Source: Anaeramoeba ignava (taxonomy: Eukaryota; Metamonada; Anaeramoebidae). Taken from it: DNA of 64,000 bases. Under the pieces are notes generated by a model. The model saw nothing but the letters and a program-made list of their open reading frames with translations, was not told the origin of the DNA and ran no database searches. The stretch covers positions 406,366-470,365 of the forward strand of contig JAPDFW010000067.1 in NCBI GenBank assembly GCA_028826165.1, given 5' to 3'. Shown piece by piece: positions 37,980 through 48,599 of the stretch. Position 1 is the first letter of the stretch; the number at the start of each line of letters is the position of its first letter. The position numbers were made by a program, and so were the translations under genes.

Positions 37980-38489
37980 TTCTGTTGTTTTGTTGCTTTT
38001 TTTTTTAAATAAAAATAAATATAAATAAAATAAAATAAATTAAAATAATTGAATTGTGTTTTTTTATGTTTTTGTGTTTTTTTCTTACTTTGTGTTTTTT
38101 TGAATTTTTTTGTTGTTTTTTTTTTTGCTTTTTTTTTTTTAAATAAAAATATAAAAATAAAAATAAAATAAAAATAAATATAAATATTTGTGTTTTTGTT
38201 TTTTGTGTTATTTTTATGTTTTTCTTACTTTTTTTTTGTTTTTTTTTAAAAGGAAAAGAGAAAAAGAAAAAAAGAAAAAAGAAAAAATGATCTTTTGTTT
38301 TTTTTTTTTTAAATTTTTTTTAATTAATTTAATTTTAAAAAAAAAATTTTTTTTCTTGTTTTCTTTTTTTAAAATTTTAATTTAAAATTTAATTTAAAAT
38401 ATTTTTGGAATATTTATCTGTTTTATCTTTTTTTCTTTTGGTTTCTTTTTCAATAATTTCTCTTTAAATTGTTTTTCTTTTTGTTAATT
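37980..38489. other. Upstream region of FG-GAP paralog 3 and 3' flank of RCC1-BTB gene
   Basis: The parent copy of the duplicated intergenic block: T-rich and A-rich runs, an ATGATCTTTTG segment (38286-38296), TTTTGGAATATTTATCTG and TTTTCAATAATTTCTC stretches shared with blocks 1 and 2. No gene. Confidence 0.6.
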
Positions 38490-40253
38490 TTAATTATTAA
38501 ATTTGTTAATTAATAAATCAAATAAATTTGGATTTGTTTGATTTAATTGAAAATAATCAATTCCAATTTGAATTTCATCAATTATTTCTTGTGTAATTTT
38601 AATTTCATCTTTAATTTGATTTGAATAAATCCAATATTCAAATATTTGAAATGATTTATTACTTAATTCACTATAATCTGTAACTTTATTAGATTTATCA
38701 TTTGTTACAGATAAAAACATTCCTCGATATAATTCACTTCTCATTATTAATATTAATTTAGGAAATTTATATTGTTTTTCTTTTCTTTCAATTATAAAAT
38801 CTTTTTCATTTTCATTTAAATAAATTCTTTTCATTGTTTCTTCAATTTTTTCATTTGAATTTATAATTTCTTTAATTTCTGAATATAATTTTGGATTTAT
38901 AATTCTGTTTGAATAAATCATTTCAAATATTTGATTTGATTCTTTAATTGATTTATTTGAAATAATTTCTTGAAGTTTTTCAATTTCATTTTGATTTTGA
39001 TTTTGATTTAATCTATATTTTAATATTAATTTATGAGCTTCAATTATTTCTCCATTTTTGGTTTTAAATAAAATATCACAAAATTCTTTTCTTCTAAATA
39101 ATTTTATCAAATCTTCTTCAAGATTGGAAAAAGAAGATGAAAAATAAGAAGGAGAATAATAAAGAAATGATTTGTGATATCCACAAGAAATATGATAATT
39201 GGAAATATTTCCATTAAATCTTAATTTAGGAAGTTTAATTTGAATTGGAATTGATTTAATTTTTTTGTTTTTATTTCCTAATTGACCAAAATAATTATTT
39301 CCAAAAGCTAATAATTTCCCTTTGGAAGTTAAAATCAAAGTATGAGAATGTCCACAAGAAAAATCAAGAATATTATCGTTTTTAAATAAAGATGATTTGA
39401 TTTCAGTAAATATAGATGAATGTGTTATTTTTGATAAGCCTATATAATCACTTCCACATGAATAAAGTTTTCTTTTTGGATTTTCATTTTCATTTTCATT
39501 TTCAATCAACATTATTGAATGAAGATATCCAGATTGAATATCAATTATTTTGCCTTTTGGAATATTTTGGATTTTGGTTGGTTTATATGATAGTTTTTCA
39601 TCTTCAATTTCTGATTCTCCTAATCCAAGTTGACTATATCTATTATATCCGCATCCAAATAATTCTTGATTTGAATTTAAAAGAAAAACAAATTGAGAAG
39701 AATTTCCTGAAAATATTTTAGAAACATTTTTCATCATTAAAATTGGTTTTTGTATGAAATTTGATGAATCAAAACCAAGTTGACCAAAACTATTTGAACC
39801 AATTCCATAAGCATTTTGATTTGAAGTTAATAAGTAAATTGATCCGTTTCCAGAAACAATATTTTGAATTACTCTATCATTTGTATCTTCAATTAATGAT
39901 GAAATATTGATAAATTCTTTTGGATTATTTGAATTAATATAATCTCCTTTGGCAAATACATTTCCTTCTAATGTTAAAATAGCTTCATTTTGAGAACCAA
40001 CAGTTACTTTTTGAATATTTTCTTCAATTTGGATTTTTGAAGGATTTTGTTTTGGATCATTTTTATTTGAATATTCTATTGCTTTTCCATTTTCGAAAAG
40101 GAAAATTATTGAAAAAAAACCTGTTGAAATTTGTTTAATTTGTTTTTCGTTTTCATTTTTAAATTTAAATTTAATTGGTTTTATTATTTTAATTGGTTCA
40201 TTTTTGATAATTTTTGGTTCTTCATTTTGACCAAAAAATAAAATTTCATTCAT
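38490..40253 (-). CDS. RCC1-repeat protein with C-terminal BTB domains
   Basis: A 587-residue intronless protein. Residues 1 to about 365 form RCC1-type propeller blades (AYGIGSNSFGQLGFDSSN, FGCGYNRYSQLGLGES, SCGHSHTLILTSKGKLLAFG, FGNNYFGQLGNKNK). A BTB/POZ fold follows (about 385-470, FCDILFKTKNGEIIEAHKLI), then a second BTB-like unit (about 490-575, DFIIERKEKQYKFPKLILIM). RCC1-BTB proteins are often Cullin-3 adaptors or regulators of GTPases; many paralogs occur in Anaeramoeba. The start is the ATG after a TTCATTTTTTTTATTTTC promoter, shared head to head with prefoldin 6 across 64 bp. Its 3' end is the source of relic fragments in the FG-GAP array. Confidence 0.85.
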   Translation of the reverse strand: MNEILFFGQNEEPKIIKNEPIKIIKPIKFKFKNENEKQIKQISTGFFSIIFLFENGKAIEYSNKNDPKQNPSKIQIEENIQKVTVGSQNEAILTLEGNVFAKGDYINSNNPKEFINISSLIEDTNDRVIQNIVSGNGSIYLLTSNQNAYGIGSNSFGQLGFDSSNFIQKPILMMKNVSKIFSGNSSQFVFLLNSNQELFGCGYNRYSQLGLGESEIEDEKLSYKPTKIQNIPKGKIIDIQSGYLHSIMLIENENENENPKRKLYSCGSDYIGLSKITHSSIFTEIKSSLFKNDNILDFSCGHSHTLILTSKGKLLAFGNNYFGQLGNKNKKIKSIPIQIKLPKLRFNGNISNYHISCGYHKSFLYYSPSYFSSSFSNLEEDLIKLFRRKEFCDILFKTKNGEIIEAHKLILKYRLNQNQNQNEIEKLQEIISNKSIKESNQIFEMIYSNRIINPKLYSEIKEIINSNEKIEETMKRIYLNENEKDFIIERKEKQYKFPKLILIMRSELYRGMFLSVTNDKSNKVTDYSELSNKSFQIFEYWIYSNQIKDEIKITQEIIDEIQIGIDYFQLNQTNPNLFDLLINKFNN

Positions 40254-40317
40254 TTTTGAAAATAAAAAAAATGAATTTTCATTTTTTCATTTTTCAATTT
40301 TTTCATTTTATTTTTAA
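40254..40317. promoter_or_regulatory. 64-bp bidirectional promoter (RCC1-BTB / prefoldin 6)
   Basis: Both start codons flank this short gap. On the plus strand it holds three TTCATTTT/TTTCATTTT motifs; on the minus strand TTCATTTTTTTTATTTTC. The shortness shows how compact promoters are in this genome. Confidence 0.6.
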
Positions 40318-40896
40318 ATGGAACAATCACTTGAAGAATTTAGAGATTTACAAAAAAGTATAATTAAAAACAAAATAGAATTAAAAATTAAAATTAAAAA
40401 TTAAAAAATAAAATAAAAAAAGAAATTAATAAATACGCACAAAATCAGTTTGAATTTGAAACAAAAATAAATGAAACAAAATTAGTTCAAGATGTAAATC
40501 AAAAAAAAAACAAACAATTTTTAATTTAGAATTTAAATTTATTATCAATTAAAATTTTGACAAACAAAACGAAATAAAAAAATTAAATATTTATTAAGGA
40601 ATTAAAACTACTTGATGATGACTCTAAAATTTTTAAATTAATTGGACCAGTTCTTGTTGAACAATCACTTGAAGAGTCACAAACAAACATTTCGAAAAGA
40701 TTAGAATTTTTAACAAAAGAAATGTATTTAAATTAATTTCCTTTCAATGAATCTTTTCCCAAATATTCTAAATAGTTTCAATATAAATTTAATACTTATT
40801 CATTTCTATAGGGATAATTTAACTAATTTGATCAAAGAAACAGAACAAAAAATGCAAGATATTCAAAAAAAAATTTATGATTCTAAAAAAAAATAA
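40318..40896 (+). CDS. PFDN6: Prefoldin subunit 6 (beta-type)
   Basis: Four small exons recovered by splicing in phase: 40318-40357, 40423-40493, 40599-40723, 40812-40896, giving 106 residues. Introns of 65, 105 and 88 nt. The protein is a two-helix coiled coil around a conserved core: ELKLLDDDSKIFKLIGPVLV, then EQSLEESQTNISKRLEFL. This matches the hallmark of prefoldin 6 (leucine-rich hinge, FKLxGPVLV, long C-terminal helix), which hands nascent actin and tubulin to the chaperonin CCT. The family length is about 115-130, so it is slightly short. The four divergent actin genes lie about 8 kb downstream. Confidence 0.9.
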
Positions 40897-41134
40897 ATCT
40901 TTAAATCCTTCTTAGAATCACATAAAACTTTTAATGAGATCTTTTTGGAAATGATTGCTATTAAATTTCTTTTTGAATTTTTTTTTTAGGAATTAAAACA
41001 AACAAATCAAATAAAATCAAAATTCTTTTTTTTTTTTTTTTAATTTTATTTTTAAAACAAAAATTAGTAATTTTTGTTATTTTTTTAATAATTTTTTTTT
41101 ATTTTTTTTTTTTCATTTTTTTTCTTTTTTCAAA
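40897..41134 (+). other. Prefoldin 3' flank and pyrophosphatase promoter
   Basis: AT-rich with a short TTTAGGAATTAAAACAAAC stretch near 40988, then homopolymers. TTTTCATTTTTTTTC immediately precedes the next ATG. No gene. Confidence 0.5.
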
Positions 41135-43026
41135 ATGAATTCTGATAAAGCTTGGCAACAATTTCAACAATCAAAATCTAAATCAGAAAAAAAGAAAAAA
41201 CAGAATGTACATCAAAGTTCTGTTCTTCATCCTTGGCATGGAATTGAACCAGGTGAAGATCCACCAAATGAATGCAATGCAGGTAAATTCATTTTAAATT
41301 CTCAATTAAAATTAAAATTAAAATTAAAAATTAAAATTCATTTATAAAATTAAATTAAAATTATAATTATAATTAAAATTAAAATTAAAAATTAAAATTA
41401 AAATTAAAATTAAAAATTCATTTATAAAATCAAATTAAAATTCATTTATAAAATTAAAATTAAAATTAAAATTATAATTTATTTATAAAATTATAATTAA
41501 AATTAAAATTAAAATTAAAATTAAAATTAAAATTAAAATTCATTTATAAAATTAAAATTAAAATTAAAATTAAAATTATAATTAAAATTCATTTATAAAA
41601 TTAAAATTCATTTATAAAATTAAATTAAAATTAAATTAAAATTATAATTATAATTAAAAATTAAAATCAAAAATTAAAATTAAAATTAAAATTAAAATTA
41701 AAATTAAAATTAAAATCAAAAATTAAAATTCATTTATAAAATTATAATTAATATTAAAATTATAATTAATATTAAAATTATAATTAAAATTAAAATTAAA
41801 ATCAAAATTCATTTATAAAATTAAAATATTAAAATTAAAATTAAAATTCATTTATAAAATCAAAATTGTTTGTTGTTTTAGTTATTGAAATTCCAAAAGG
41901 TTCAAAAGTTAAATATGAATTAGATAAAGAAACTGGTTTGTTACGTGCTGATAGAGTTCTTTATTCATCAGTTGTTTATCGTATTAAATCAATTTTTTAT
42001 TTACAAAATATTTAAATCAATATTTTTTCTGAAAATTTATTCAATATTTTATTTAATTAAAAAAAAAGCAACAAATTATGGATTTATTCCTCAAACACTT
42101 GGAGAAGATCATGATCCTATTGATGTTTTAGTTTTAATGCAAAGCGAAGTATAATTATAATTAAAATAAAAATTATAATTAAAATTTAAAATTAAAATTA
42201 AAATTATAATTAAAATTAAAATTAAAATTAAAATTAAAATTAAAATTAAAATTAAAATTAAAATCAAAATTTAAAATTAAAATTTAAATTAAAATTAAAA
42301 TTAAAATTAAAATCAAAATTTAAATCAAAATTTAAAATTAAAATTAAAATCAAAATTAAAATTAAAATTAAAATTAAAATTTAAAATTAAAATTAAAATC
42401 AAAATTAAAATTAAAATTAAAATTAAAATTTAAAATTAAAATTAAAATTAAAATTAAAATTAAAATTAAAATTAAAATTAAAATTAAAATTATAATTAAA
42501 ATTAAAATTAAAATTAAATTTAAAATTAAAATTAAAATTAAAATTAAAATTAAAATTAAAATCAAAATTAAAATTAAAATTAAAATTAAAATTTAAAATT
42601 AAAATTTAAAATTAAAATTAAAATTAAAATAAATATTAAAATTAAAATTAAAATTCAAATTTAAATTAAAATTAAAATTTAAAATTAAAATTAAAATTAA
42701 AATTAAAATTAAAATTTAAAATAAAGGTTTATCCATTAACTATTTTAAGAATTCGTCCTATTGGATTAGTTCCTATGATTGATTGTGATGAAAATGATGA
42801 TAAAATTATTGCAGTTCATTTAGATGATCCTGAATACAAAGATTATCATGACGTTAAAGAACTTCCACAACATAGATTAGTTGAAATTAGAAAATTTTTC
42901 AAAGATTATAAAGTTCTTGAAAATAAAACTGTTAAAGTTGATGAACCAAAAGGACCTGAAGAAGCAAAAGAAGTTATTACAAAAGCAATTCAAGAATATC
43001 AAAAAGTTTTTTCAAATGATATTTAA
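41135..43026 (+). CDS. Soluble inorganic pyrophosphatase (family I)
   Basis: Hydrolyses pyrophosphate in the cytosol and so pulls biosynthetic reactions forward. Four exons (41135-41282, 41882-41980, 42069-42148, 42727-43026) join in phase into 208 residues. Motifs in order: [48 protein letters not shown], the metal-binding signature [11 protein letters not shown] (three Asp of DxDPxD), [20 protein letters not shown], and [14 protein letters not shown]. All catalytic Asp and Lys positions look intact. The length and HPWH start resemble the plant/bacterial class rather than the longer animal/fungal form. Introns 1 and 3 (599-600 and 578 nt) are AAAATT repeat arrays; intron 2 (88 nt) is ordinary. 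Confidence 0.93.
41283..41881 (+). repeat. Repeat-filled intron 1 of the pyrophosphatase gene
   Basis: (AAAATT)n punctuated about nine times by AAAATTCATTTATAAAATT. Donor GTAAAT, acceptor TTTTAG. Confidence 0.85.
42149..42726 (+). repeat. Repeat-filled intron 3 of the pyrophosphatase gene
   Basis: An almost pure (AAAATT)n array with AAAATC and AAATTT variants, 578 nt. Donor GTATAA, acceptor ATAAAG. Confidence 0.85.
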
Positions 43027-43216
43027 ATCAAAATCAAATTAAAATCAAAATCAAAATCAAATTAAAATCAAAATCAAATTAAAATCAAAATCAAAATCAA
43101 AATCAAAATCAAAATCAAAATTAAAATTAAAATTCTTTCTTTTTCTTTCTTTTTCAAATAAAAAAATCAATTAAATTCATTTTTCATTTTTTCATTTTTT
43201 CATTTTTTTTTGTTTT

Positions 43217-44113
43217 ATGAATTGTCCAGTTTGTCAAATAGATCTTTCTCATTTAAATCAAAATCAAATTGAATCACATGTTAATCAATGTTTAGATAAT
43301 CAAATCCAAAATGAAAATCAAAATTTAATTGAAAATCAAAATGAAAATTTAATTGAAATTCAAAATGAAAAAATTATTTGTCAATTTTGTCAAAAAGATT
43401 TAACAGATCTACATGAATTACGAAGAAGAGAACATTTAAATCGATGCTTAGATTCTTGGGAAGGAAAGAAAAAAATCCAAAAAGACTTCGAAAATCTTGT
43501 TGAAACTGAAGCTCAAATTTCGAAAAATCAAGATCTTATTTTCAATGATCTTAATTTTTGTCGAGTTTGTGGCAAATCATTAGAACATTTAGAAATGAAA
43601 GAACGCACCTTCCACATTTCGAATTGTGTTCGTTCATCAAATCTTGTTTCTTGTTCAGTGACCAAAATTGTGGATGGTGTTGTTCAAAAAAATAATACAA
43701 ATAAAACTGATCAAGATCAAAAAGTGGAACAAAGAAAAGATCAAAAAATAAGACAAAGAACTCCAAAATTGAAAAGGGTTCCTTCATCAAATAGGAAGAG
43801 AAAAAGTGATGGGAAAAAGAAAAAAAGCAACGACTTGAATCAAGATCTCTCCAGTTTTGAAAAAGAAGATATCATAGTTGCTCATATTTTATCTAAAAGT
43901 GAATTAGAATCTTTTAAAGAATTTAATAATTCAATTGATTTAAATAATATTTTTATTGAAAATCAAGATTTAAAATTGAACAAAAATGATTTAAAAAAAT
44001 ATAATCAAAATTACTTTCAAAAAATTAATCAAAAAATTAAATTGTTTACAAATATTAAATTTAAAGTTTTACAAAAAGATGGATTTTGGGAAAAAACAAG
44101 AAAAAATTTTTGA
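43217..44113 (+). CDS. Protein with three UBZ/Rad18-like C2HC zinc fingers
   Basis: A 298-residue intronless protein. Three fingers of the form C-x2-C-x(about 15)-H-x3-C lie at about residues 3-29 (CPVCQIDL...HVNQC), 57-81 (CQFCQKDL...HLNRC) and 116-140 (CRVCGKSL...HISNC). Fingers of this type bind ubiquitin or DNA in repair proteins such as Rad18, SLX4 and FAN1. A basic Lys/Arg-rich region (about 175-210) follows. The C terminus (about 220-298) is predicted helical with no domain I recognise. I cannot assign an ortholog; a repair scaffold of SLX4 type is a guess. A (TCAAAA)n tract and TTCATTTTTTC motifs lie upstream (43027-43216). Confidence 0.7.
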   Translation: MNCPVCQIDLSHLNQNQIESHVNQCLDNQIQNENQNLIENQNENLIEIQNEKIICQFCQKDLTDLHELRRREHLNRCLDSWEGKKKIQKDFENLVETEAQISKNQDLIFNDLNFCRVCGKSLEHLEMKERTFHISNCVRSSNLVSCSVTKIVDGVVQKNNTNKTDQDQKVEQRKDQKIRQRTPKLKRVPSSNRKRKSDGKKKKSNDLNQDLSSFEKEDIIVAHILSKSELESFKEFNNSIDLNNIFIENQDLKLNKNDLKKYNQNYFQKINQKIKLFTNIKFKVLQKDGFWEKTRKNF

Positions 44114-44171
44114 ATAAAACAAAAAAAAAATTTCATTTTTTCATTTTTTCATTTTTTATTATTTATTTAAA

Positions 44172-46599
44172 ATGAATCATTGTAGTGAGATGGAATTACT
44201 TGTTAAATTAGTTGTTCGTGGTTTTTATAATCAAGTAGAAATTGTTATTATTGATACACTTCTTCATGAAAAAGAGTAAAAAATTTATAATTAAATTTAT
44301 AATTAAATTTATAAATAAATTTATAATTAAATTTATAAATAAATTTATAATTAAATTTATAAATAAATTTATAATTAAATTTATAATTAAATTTATAATA
44401 ATATTTATAATTAAATTTATAATTATATTTATAATTATATTTATAATAAAATTTATAATTAAATTTATAATTAAATTTATAATTAAATTTATAATTAAAT
44501 TTATAATTATATTTATAATTAAATTTATAATTATATTTATAATTAAATTTATAATTAAATTTATAATTAAATTTATAATTAAATTTATAATTAAATTTAT
44601 AATTATATTTATAATTAAATTTATAATTAAATTTATAATTAATTTTATAATTAAATTTATAATTAAATTTATAATTATATTTATAATTATATTTATATTT
44701 ATAATTATATTTATAATTATATTTATATTTATAATTATATTTATCATTAAATTTATAATTAAATTTATAATTATATTTATATTAAAATTTATAATTAATT
44801 TTATCAAAGTATCACAGAACAACAAATTTCACAAAGATTACATCTTCCAATGAAACAAGTTCAAAAATCATTGAATACACTAGAAAAGCATAAACTTATT
44901 AATTTTAAAACAATTAAAGAGAAATTAGAAAAAAAATATGATTCACGTTCTGAAGAAATAATTACAAGTCACACTCAAATCAAAAAAAATCTTTATTTTA
45001 TTGATTTCAAATCATTTATTGATACAACAATTTATAGAATTGCTAAAATTAGAAAAAAATTGGAAGCTGATTCTAAAACTCAATCAGAATCATATTTTTG
45101 TTCTAATCCATATTGTGGCAGAAAATATACAGCTGAAGAAGCTTTGCAACTTATAAATACTAACTCTCTTAATTTTGAAATGAATTGTTTATTTTGTCGT
45201 CATATTGTTAATGAAGTTAAAGTTGAAAAATCAGGAAAAGATGACTTAAAATTATTTAATCAACAAGTTCAAAGAATTGAAAATTTAATTTCAAAATTAT
45301 CAGGGATGTATATTAGGTACATATTATAATTATAATTAAAATTCATTTATAAAATTAAAATTAAAATTAAAATTAAAATTAAAATTAAAATTAAAATAGA
45401 CAAACAAGTCCACGAGCAATTGATAAGTAAACTTTTAAATCAAAATCAAAATCAAAATCAAAATCAAAATCAAAATCAAAATCAAAATCAAAATCAAAAT
45501 CAAAATCAAAATCAAAATCAAAATCAAAATCAAAATCAAAATCAAAATCAAAATCAAAATCAAAATCAAAATCAAAATCAAAATCAAAATCAAAATCAAA
45601 ATCAAAATCAAAATCAAAATCAAAATCAAAATCAAAATCAAAATCAAAATCAAAATCAAAATCAAAATCAAAATCAAAATCAAAATCAAAATCAAAATCA
45701 AAATCAAAATCAAAATCAAAATCAAAATCAAAATCAAAATCAAAATCAAAATCAAAATTAAATCAAAATCAAAATCAAAATTAAAATCAAAATCAAAATC
45801 AAAATCAAAATCAAAATTAAATCAATTAAAATTAAATCAAAATTAAATCAAAATTAAATTTAAATTAAATTTAAATTAAATTTAAATCTAAATTAAATTT
45901 AAATAAAATCAAAATCAAAATTAAATTTAAATCAAAATCAAAATCAAAATTAAAATTAAAATTTATATAAAAATCAAATTTAAATTAAATTAAATAAGAG
46001 CTGTTTATAATGCATGGAGAAATGAAAAAAATGCACAAGGAAAAAATACCTTTTCTTTTTATTCACATTATCATTCACAAAAAAGACATGAAAATTTAAA
46101 AATTGTAGTTGAAATTGAAAATAATTCAAATCAAATAGACGAAATGAATTCAAATTCAAAAAATCATAAAAAAAGAAAAATACCACCTTGGCTTGTTAAT
46201 AGTGAACAGATTTTTCTAAAAGAACATGAGGAAATTCGTGAGAAAATCGCTTATGATATTGGATTGGAAAATGATTTATTAAATATTGAAAAGGAAAATG
46301 ACTTGAAAATCACTCAAGAAATTAAAAAAGCTTTAAAATTACCTCAAAATGTTGATCAACAAAAATTAATAAAAGAATTTTTGGAAATTATTTCCAATTT
46401 AGAAAAAAATGAAAAAGAAATTTATTTAAATCAATCAAAAGAATCAAAAAAGTATAATTTGATTCAATTAAAAAATAGAACAATAAATGTAGATGAAATT
46501 GATGAAGAATTGATAAATAAAATGAGTAACGAAGAATATATTGAATTATATCAAAAGTTACAAAAAATATTAAAAAATTATCTTCAAAAAATGGATTAA
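44172..46599 (+). CDS. GTF2E1: Transcription factor IIE alpha subunit
   Basis: Four exons in phase: 44172-44275, 44810-45316, 45400-45426 and 45999-46599, giving 412 residues. TFIIE-alpha recruits TFIIH to RNA polymerase II and helps promoter opening. Residues about 8-110 form the winged helix (LVKLVVRGFYNQVEIVIIDT; ITEQQISQRLHLPMKQVQKS; YFIDFKSFIDTTIYRI). Residues about 125-165 form the zinc ribbon: CSNPYCG, then CLFC. After it comes LFNQQVQRIENLISKLSGMY as in the human protein. The C-terminal half is helical and charged, and ends KMD without a clear match. Exon 3 is a 27-nt microexon. Two of the three introns (534 and 572 nt) are repeat arrays. Confidence 0.9.
44276..44809 (+). repeat. Repeat-filled intron 1 of TFIIE-alpha
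   Basis: (AAATTTATAATT)n, 534 nt, a 12-bp unit with AAATTTATAAAT and ATATTTATAATT variants. Donor GTAAAA, acceptor ATCAAAG. The array happens to be open in a frame on both strands, giving only Ile/Lys/Phe or Ile/Asn periodic peptides. Confidence 0.85.
45427..45998 (+). repeat. (AAAATC)n hexamer array inside intron 3 of TFIIE-alpha
   Basis: Donor GTAAAC, acceptor TTAAATAAG, 572 nt. From about 45438 to 45762 the hexamer AAAATC repeats without error roughly 54 times, then decays into AAATTAAATC units. It looks like a Gln-Asn coding tract in one frame, but reading through meets TAA just before it, so it is intronic. Confidence 0.85.
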
Positions 46600-46667
46600 A
46601 ATAAAATATTATTTTTTTTTTCATTTTTTCATTTTTTCATTTTTTCATTTTTTCTTAATTTTTTAAA

Positions 46668-48523
46668 ATGAAATTCTTTCAAAAAAAATCAGATTTAATT
46701 CTTTATTTAATTTTGACATTTTTTAGAATAATTAATGCAATCATCAATTATGCTTTTTTTTTGTCCAGATGAATATTGGCAAAGTCTTGAAGTAGCTCAT
46801 AATATAGTATTTAAATATGGATATTTAACTTGGGAATGGAAAGAAAAATTAAGAGGTTTTCTTCATCCGTTAATTTTTGCTGTTCTTTATAAAATACTTC
46901 AAATTTTTCAACTTGATAAAAATTGGATTTTAATTCTTTCACCAAGAATTTTACAAGCAGCATTTGCTTCATTATGTGATTTATTTGTTTGGAAAATTTC
47001 AATTGATTGGTTTAATAAATCTGTTGCAAAATTTTCAGTAATTTATTAAAAAATTCAAATTAAAAAATTTAAATTAAAAAATTTAAATTAAAAAATTCAA
47101 ATTAAAAAATTCAAATTAAAAAATTCAAATTAAAAAATTCAAATCAAAAAATTTAAATCAAAAAAGTTGCTCTTAAATTTGATTTCTTGGCTCGCATTTT
47201 ATTTAAGTACAAGAACTCTTGCAAATTCTTTGGAAACTACATTAATTATCGTTGCTTTATATTATTATCAAAAACCAAAAATTTCACAACAAAATTTTGG
47301 AATATTTTTATTTTCAATTGGATTTATAGTTCGTCCAACAAGCGCAACAATTTTCATTTTTCTGATATTTCATATGATATTCTCCCGCATCAAAACTTGG
47401 AGAAAAAGAATTGAATTTGTAGCATTGAGACTTTTTCCAATTAGTTTCAGTGTTTTTATTGTTTCTGTTTTATTAGATAGTTTTTTATTTGGTTCTTTTA
47501 CAATTGTTCAAATCAATTTTCTCAAGTTTAATTTTCTCGAAGACAGAGGCTCCTTTTATGGAACTCACGAATGGTTCTGGTTTCTTTCTTTTGCAACGCC
47601 TTTGATTCTCACTTCATTGCTTCCATTTTTCATTCACGGTGTTTTTGTTGAGATGAGAAAAAATACTCCCAACAAAGTGCTTCTTCCCTTTTGGATTATT
47701 TTATTTGATATTGCTTTTTATAGCATCTCCAGTCACAAAGAATTCCGTTTCATCTATCCTATTCATCCCTTGATGGTGATTTATTCTGCAAGTTCTCTAT
47801 CAAGAATCATTTCATCATTTTCTTCTTCATTTTCAGATGATCCAAAAACTGAAAAAGAAGTTGACTTTGTTTCTCCAAAGAAGGAAGAGAAAACCCAAAC
47901 AAAACCTCGGAAAACAAGAAGTAAATTTTGGGGTAATTTGATTCTCTCGGTTCTTATTATAACCCAGCTTGGACAGGGAGTATATTTAGGTTATGTTCAT
48001 CAAAAAGGACGAATTGATGTTTTTTCTTTTATTCAAAAAGAAACTGAATCATTTGAACAGAAAAATCAAGAAATTTCAGTTTTATTTCTCACTCCTTGTC
48101 ATTCAACACCTTTTTACAGTCATATTCATAAGAATATATCAATGGATTTCTTGGATTGTTCACCAAGTAGTGAACCTAATTATGTTGATGAAGCTGATCG
48201 TTTTTTTGCTAATCCACTTGATTTTCTTCATAAAAGATTTCTTTCTGATCCTCAAAATGTTCATCTTCCTTCTCATTTAATTCTTTTTGATTCAATTCTT
48301 CCAAAAATTGAATCTTTTTTGAAAGAGAATTCTTATCAAGAGGTAAATTATTATGAATTTTAATTTTATAAATTAATTTTAATTTTATAAATGAATTTTA
48401 ATTTTTATAAATGAATTTTAATTTTTATTGTTGTTTTATTAGTGTGCAAGATTTTTTAATAGCCATTTCCCAGTTGATCGTGAATTACAGAAATATTTAC
48501 TTGTTTTTTGTTCTACTTCCTAA
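46668..48523 (+). CDS. PIGB: GPI mannosyltransferase 3 (PIG-B/GPI10)
   Basis: Adds the third mannose to GPI anchors in the ER membrane (GT22 family). Exons 46668-47037, 47167-48342 and 48443-48523; about 541 residues against about 554 in human PIG-B. Diagnostic stretches: CPDEYWQSLEVAHNIVFKYG (acidic luminal loop), YLTWEWKEKLRGF, STRTLANSLETTL, NFLKFNFLEDRGSFYGTHEW, PFFIHGV, SSHKEFRFIYPIHPL, LTPCHSTPFYSHIH and DEADRFFANPLDFLH. There are about ten membrane helices. A run of nine T at 46754-46762 shifts frame just before CPDEYW; eight T would be in frame with the ATG at 46668. This is most simply a homopolymer error. Introns are 129 and 100 nt. Confidence 0.92.
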
Positions 48524-48599
48524 TTAATTACTTTTTTTTCTTTTCAATTCTTTTCTCTTCTTAATAAATCGTTAAATAAAACAAAATTCCTCAATTTTC

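Noticed and set aside
44208-44853. Two overlapping long open frames (Ile/Lys/Phe and Ile/Asn) on opposite strands
   Set aside because: Both are periodic translations of the 12-bp AAATTTATAATT array in TFIIE intron 1 and lack any protein-like composition.
45420-45761. Open frame of alternating Gln and Asn over 110 residues as a possible prion-like protein
   Set aside because: It is one frame of a perfect AAAATC array lying between a GTAAAC donor and a TAAG acceptor of TFIIE-alpha. Reading through from the exon meets a stop first.
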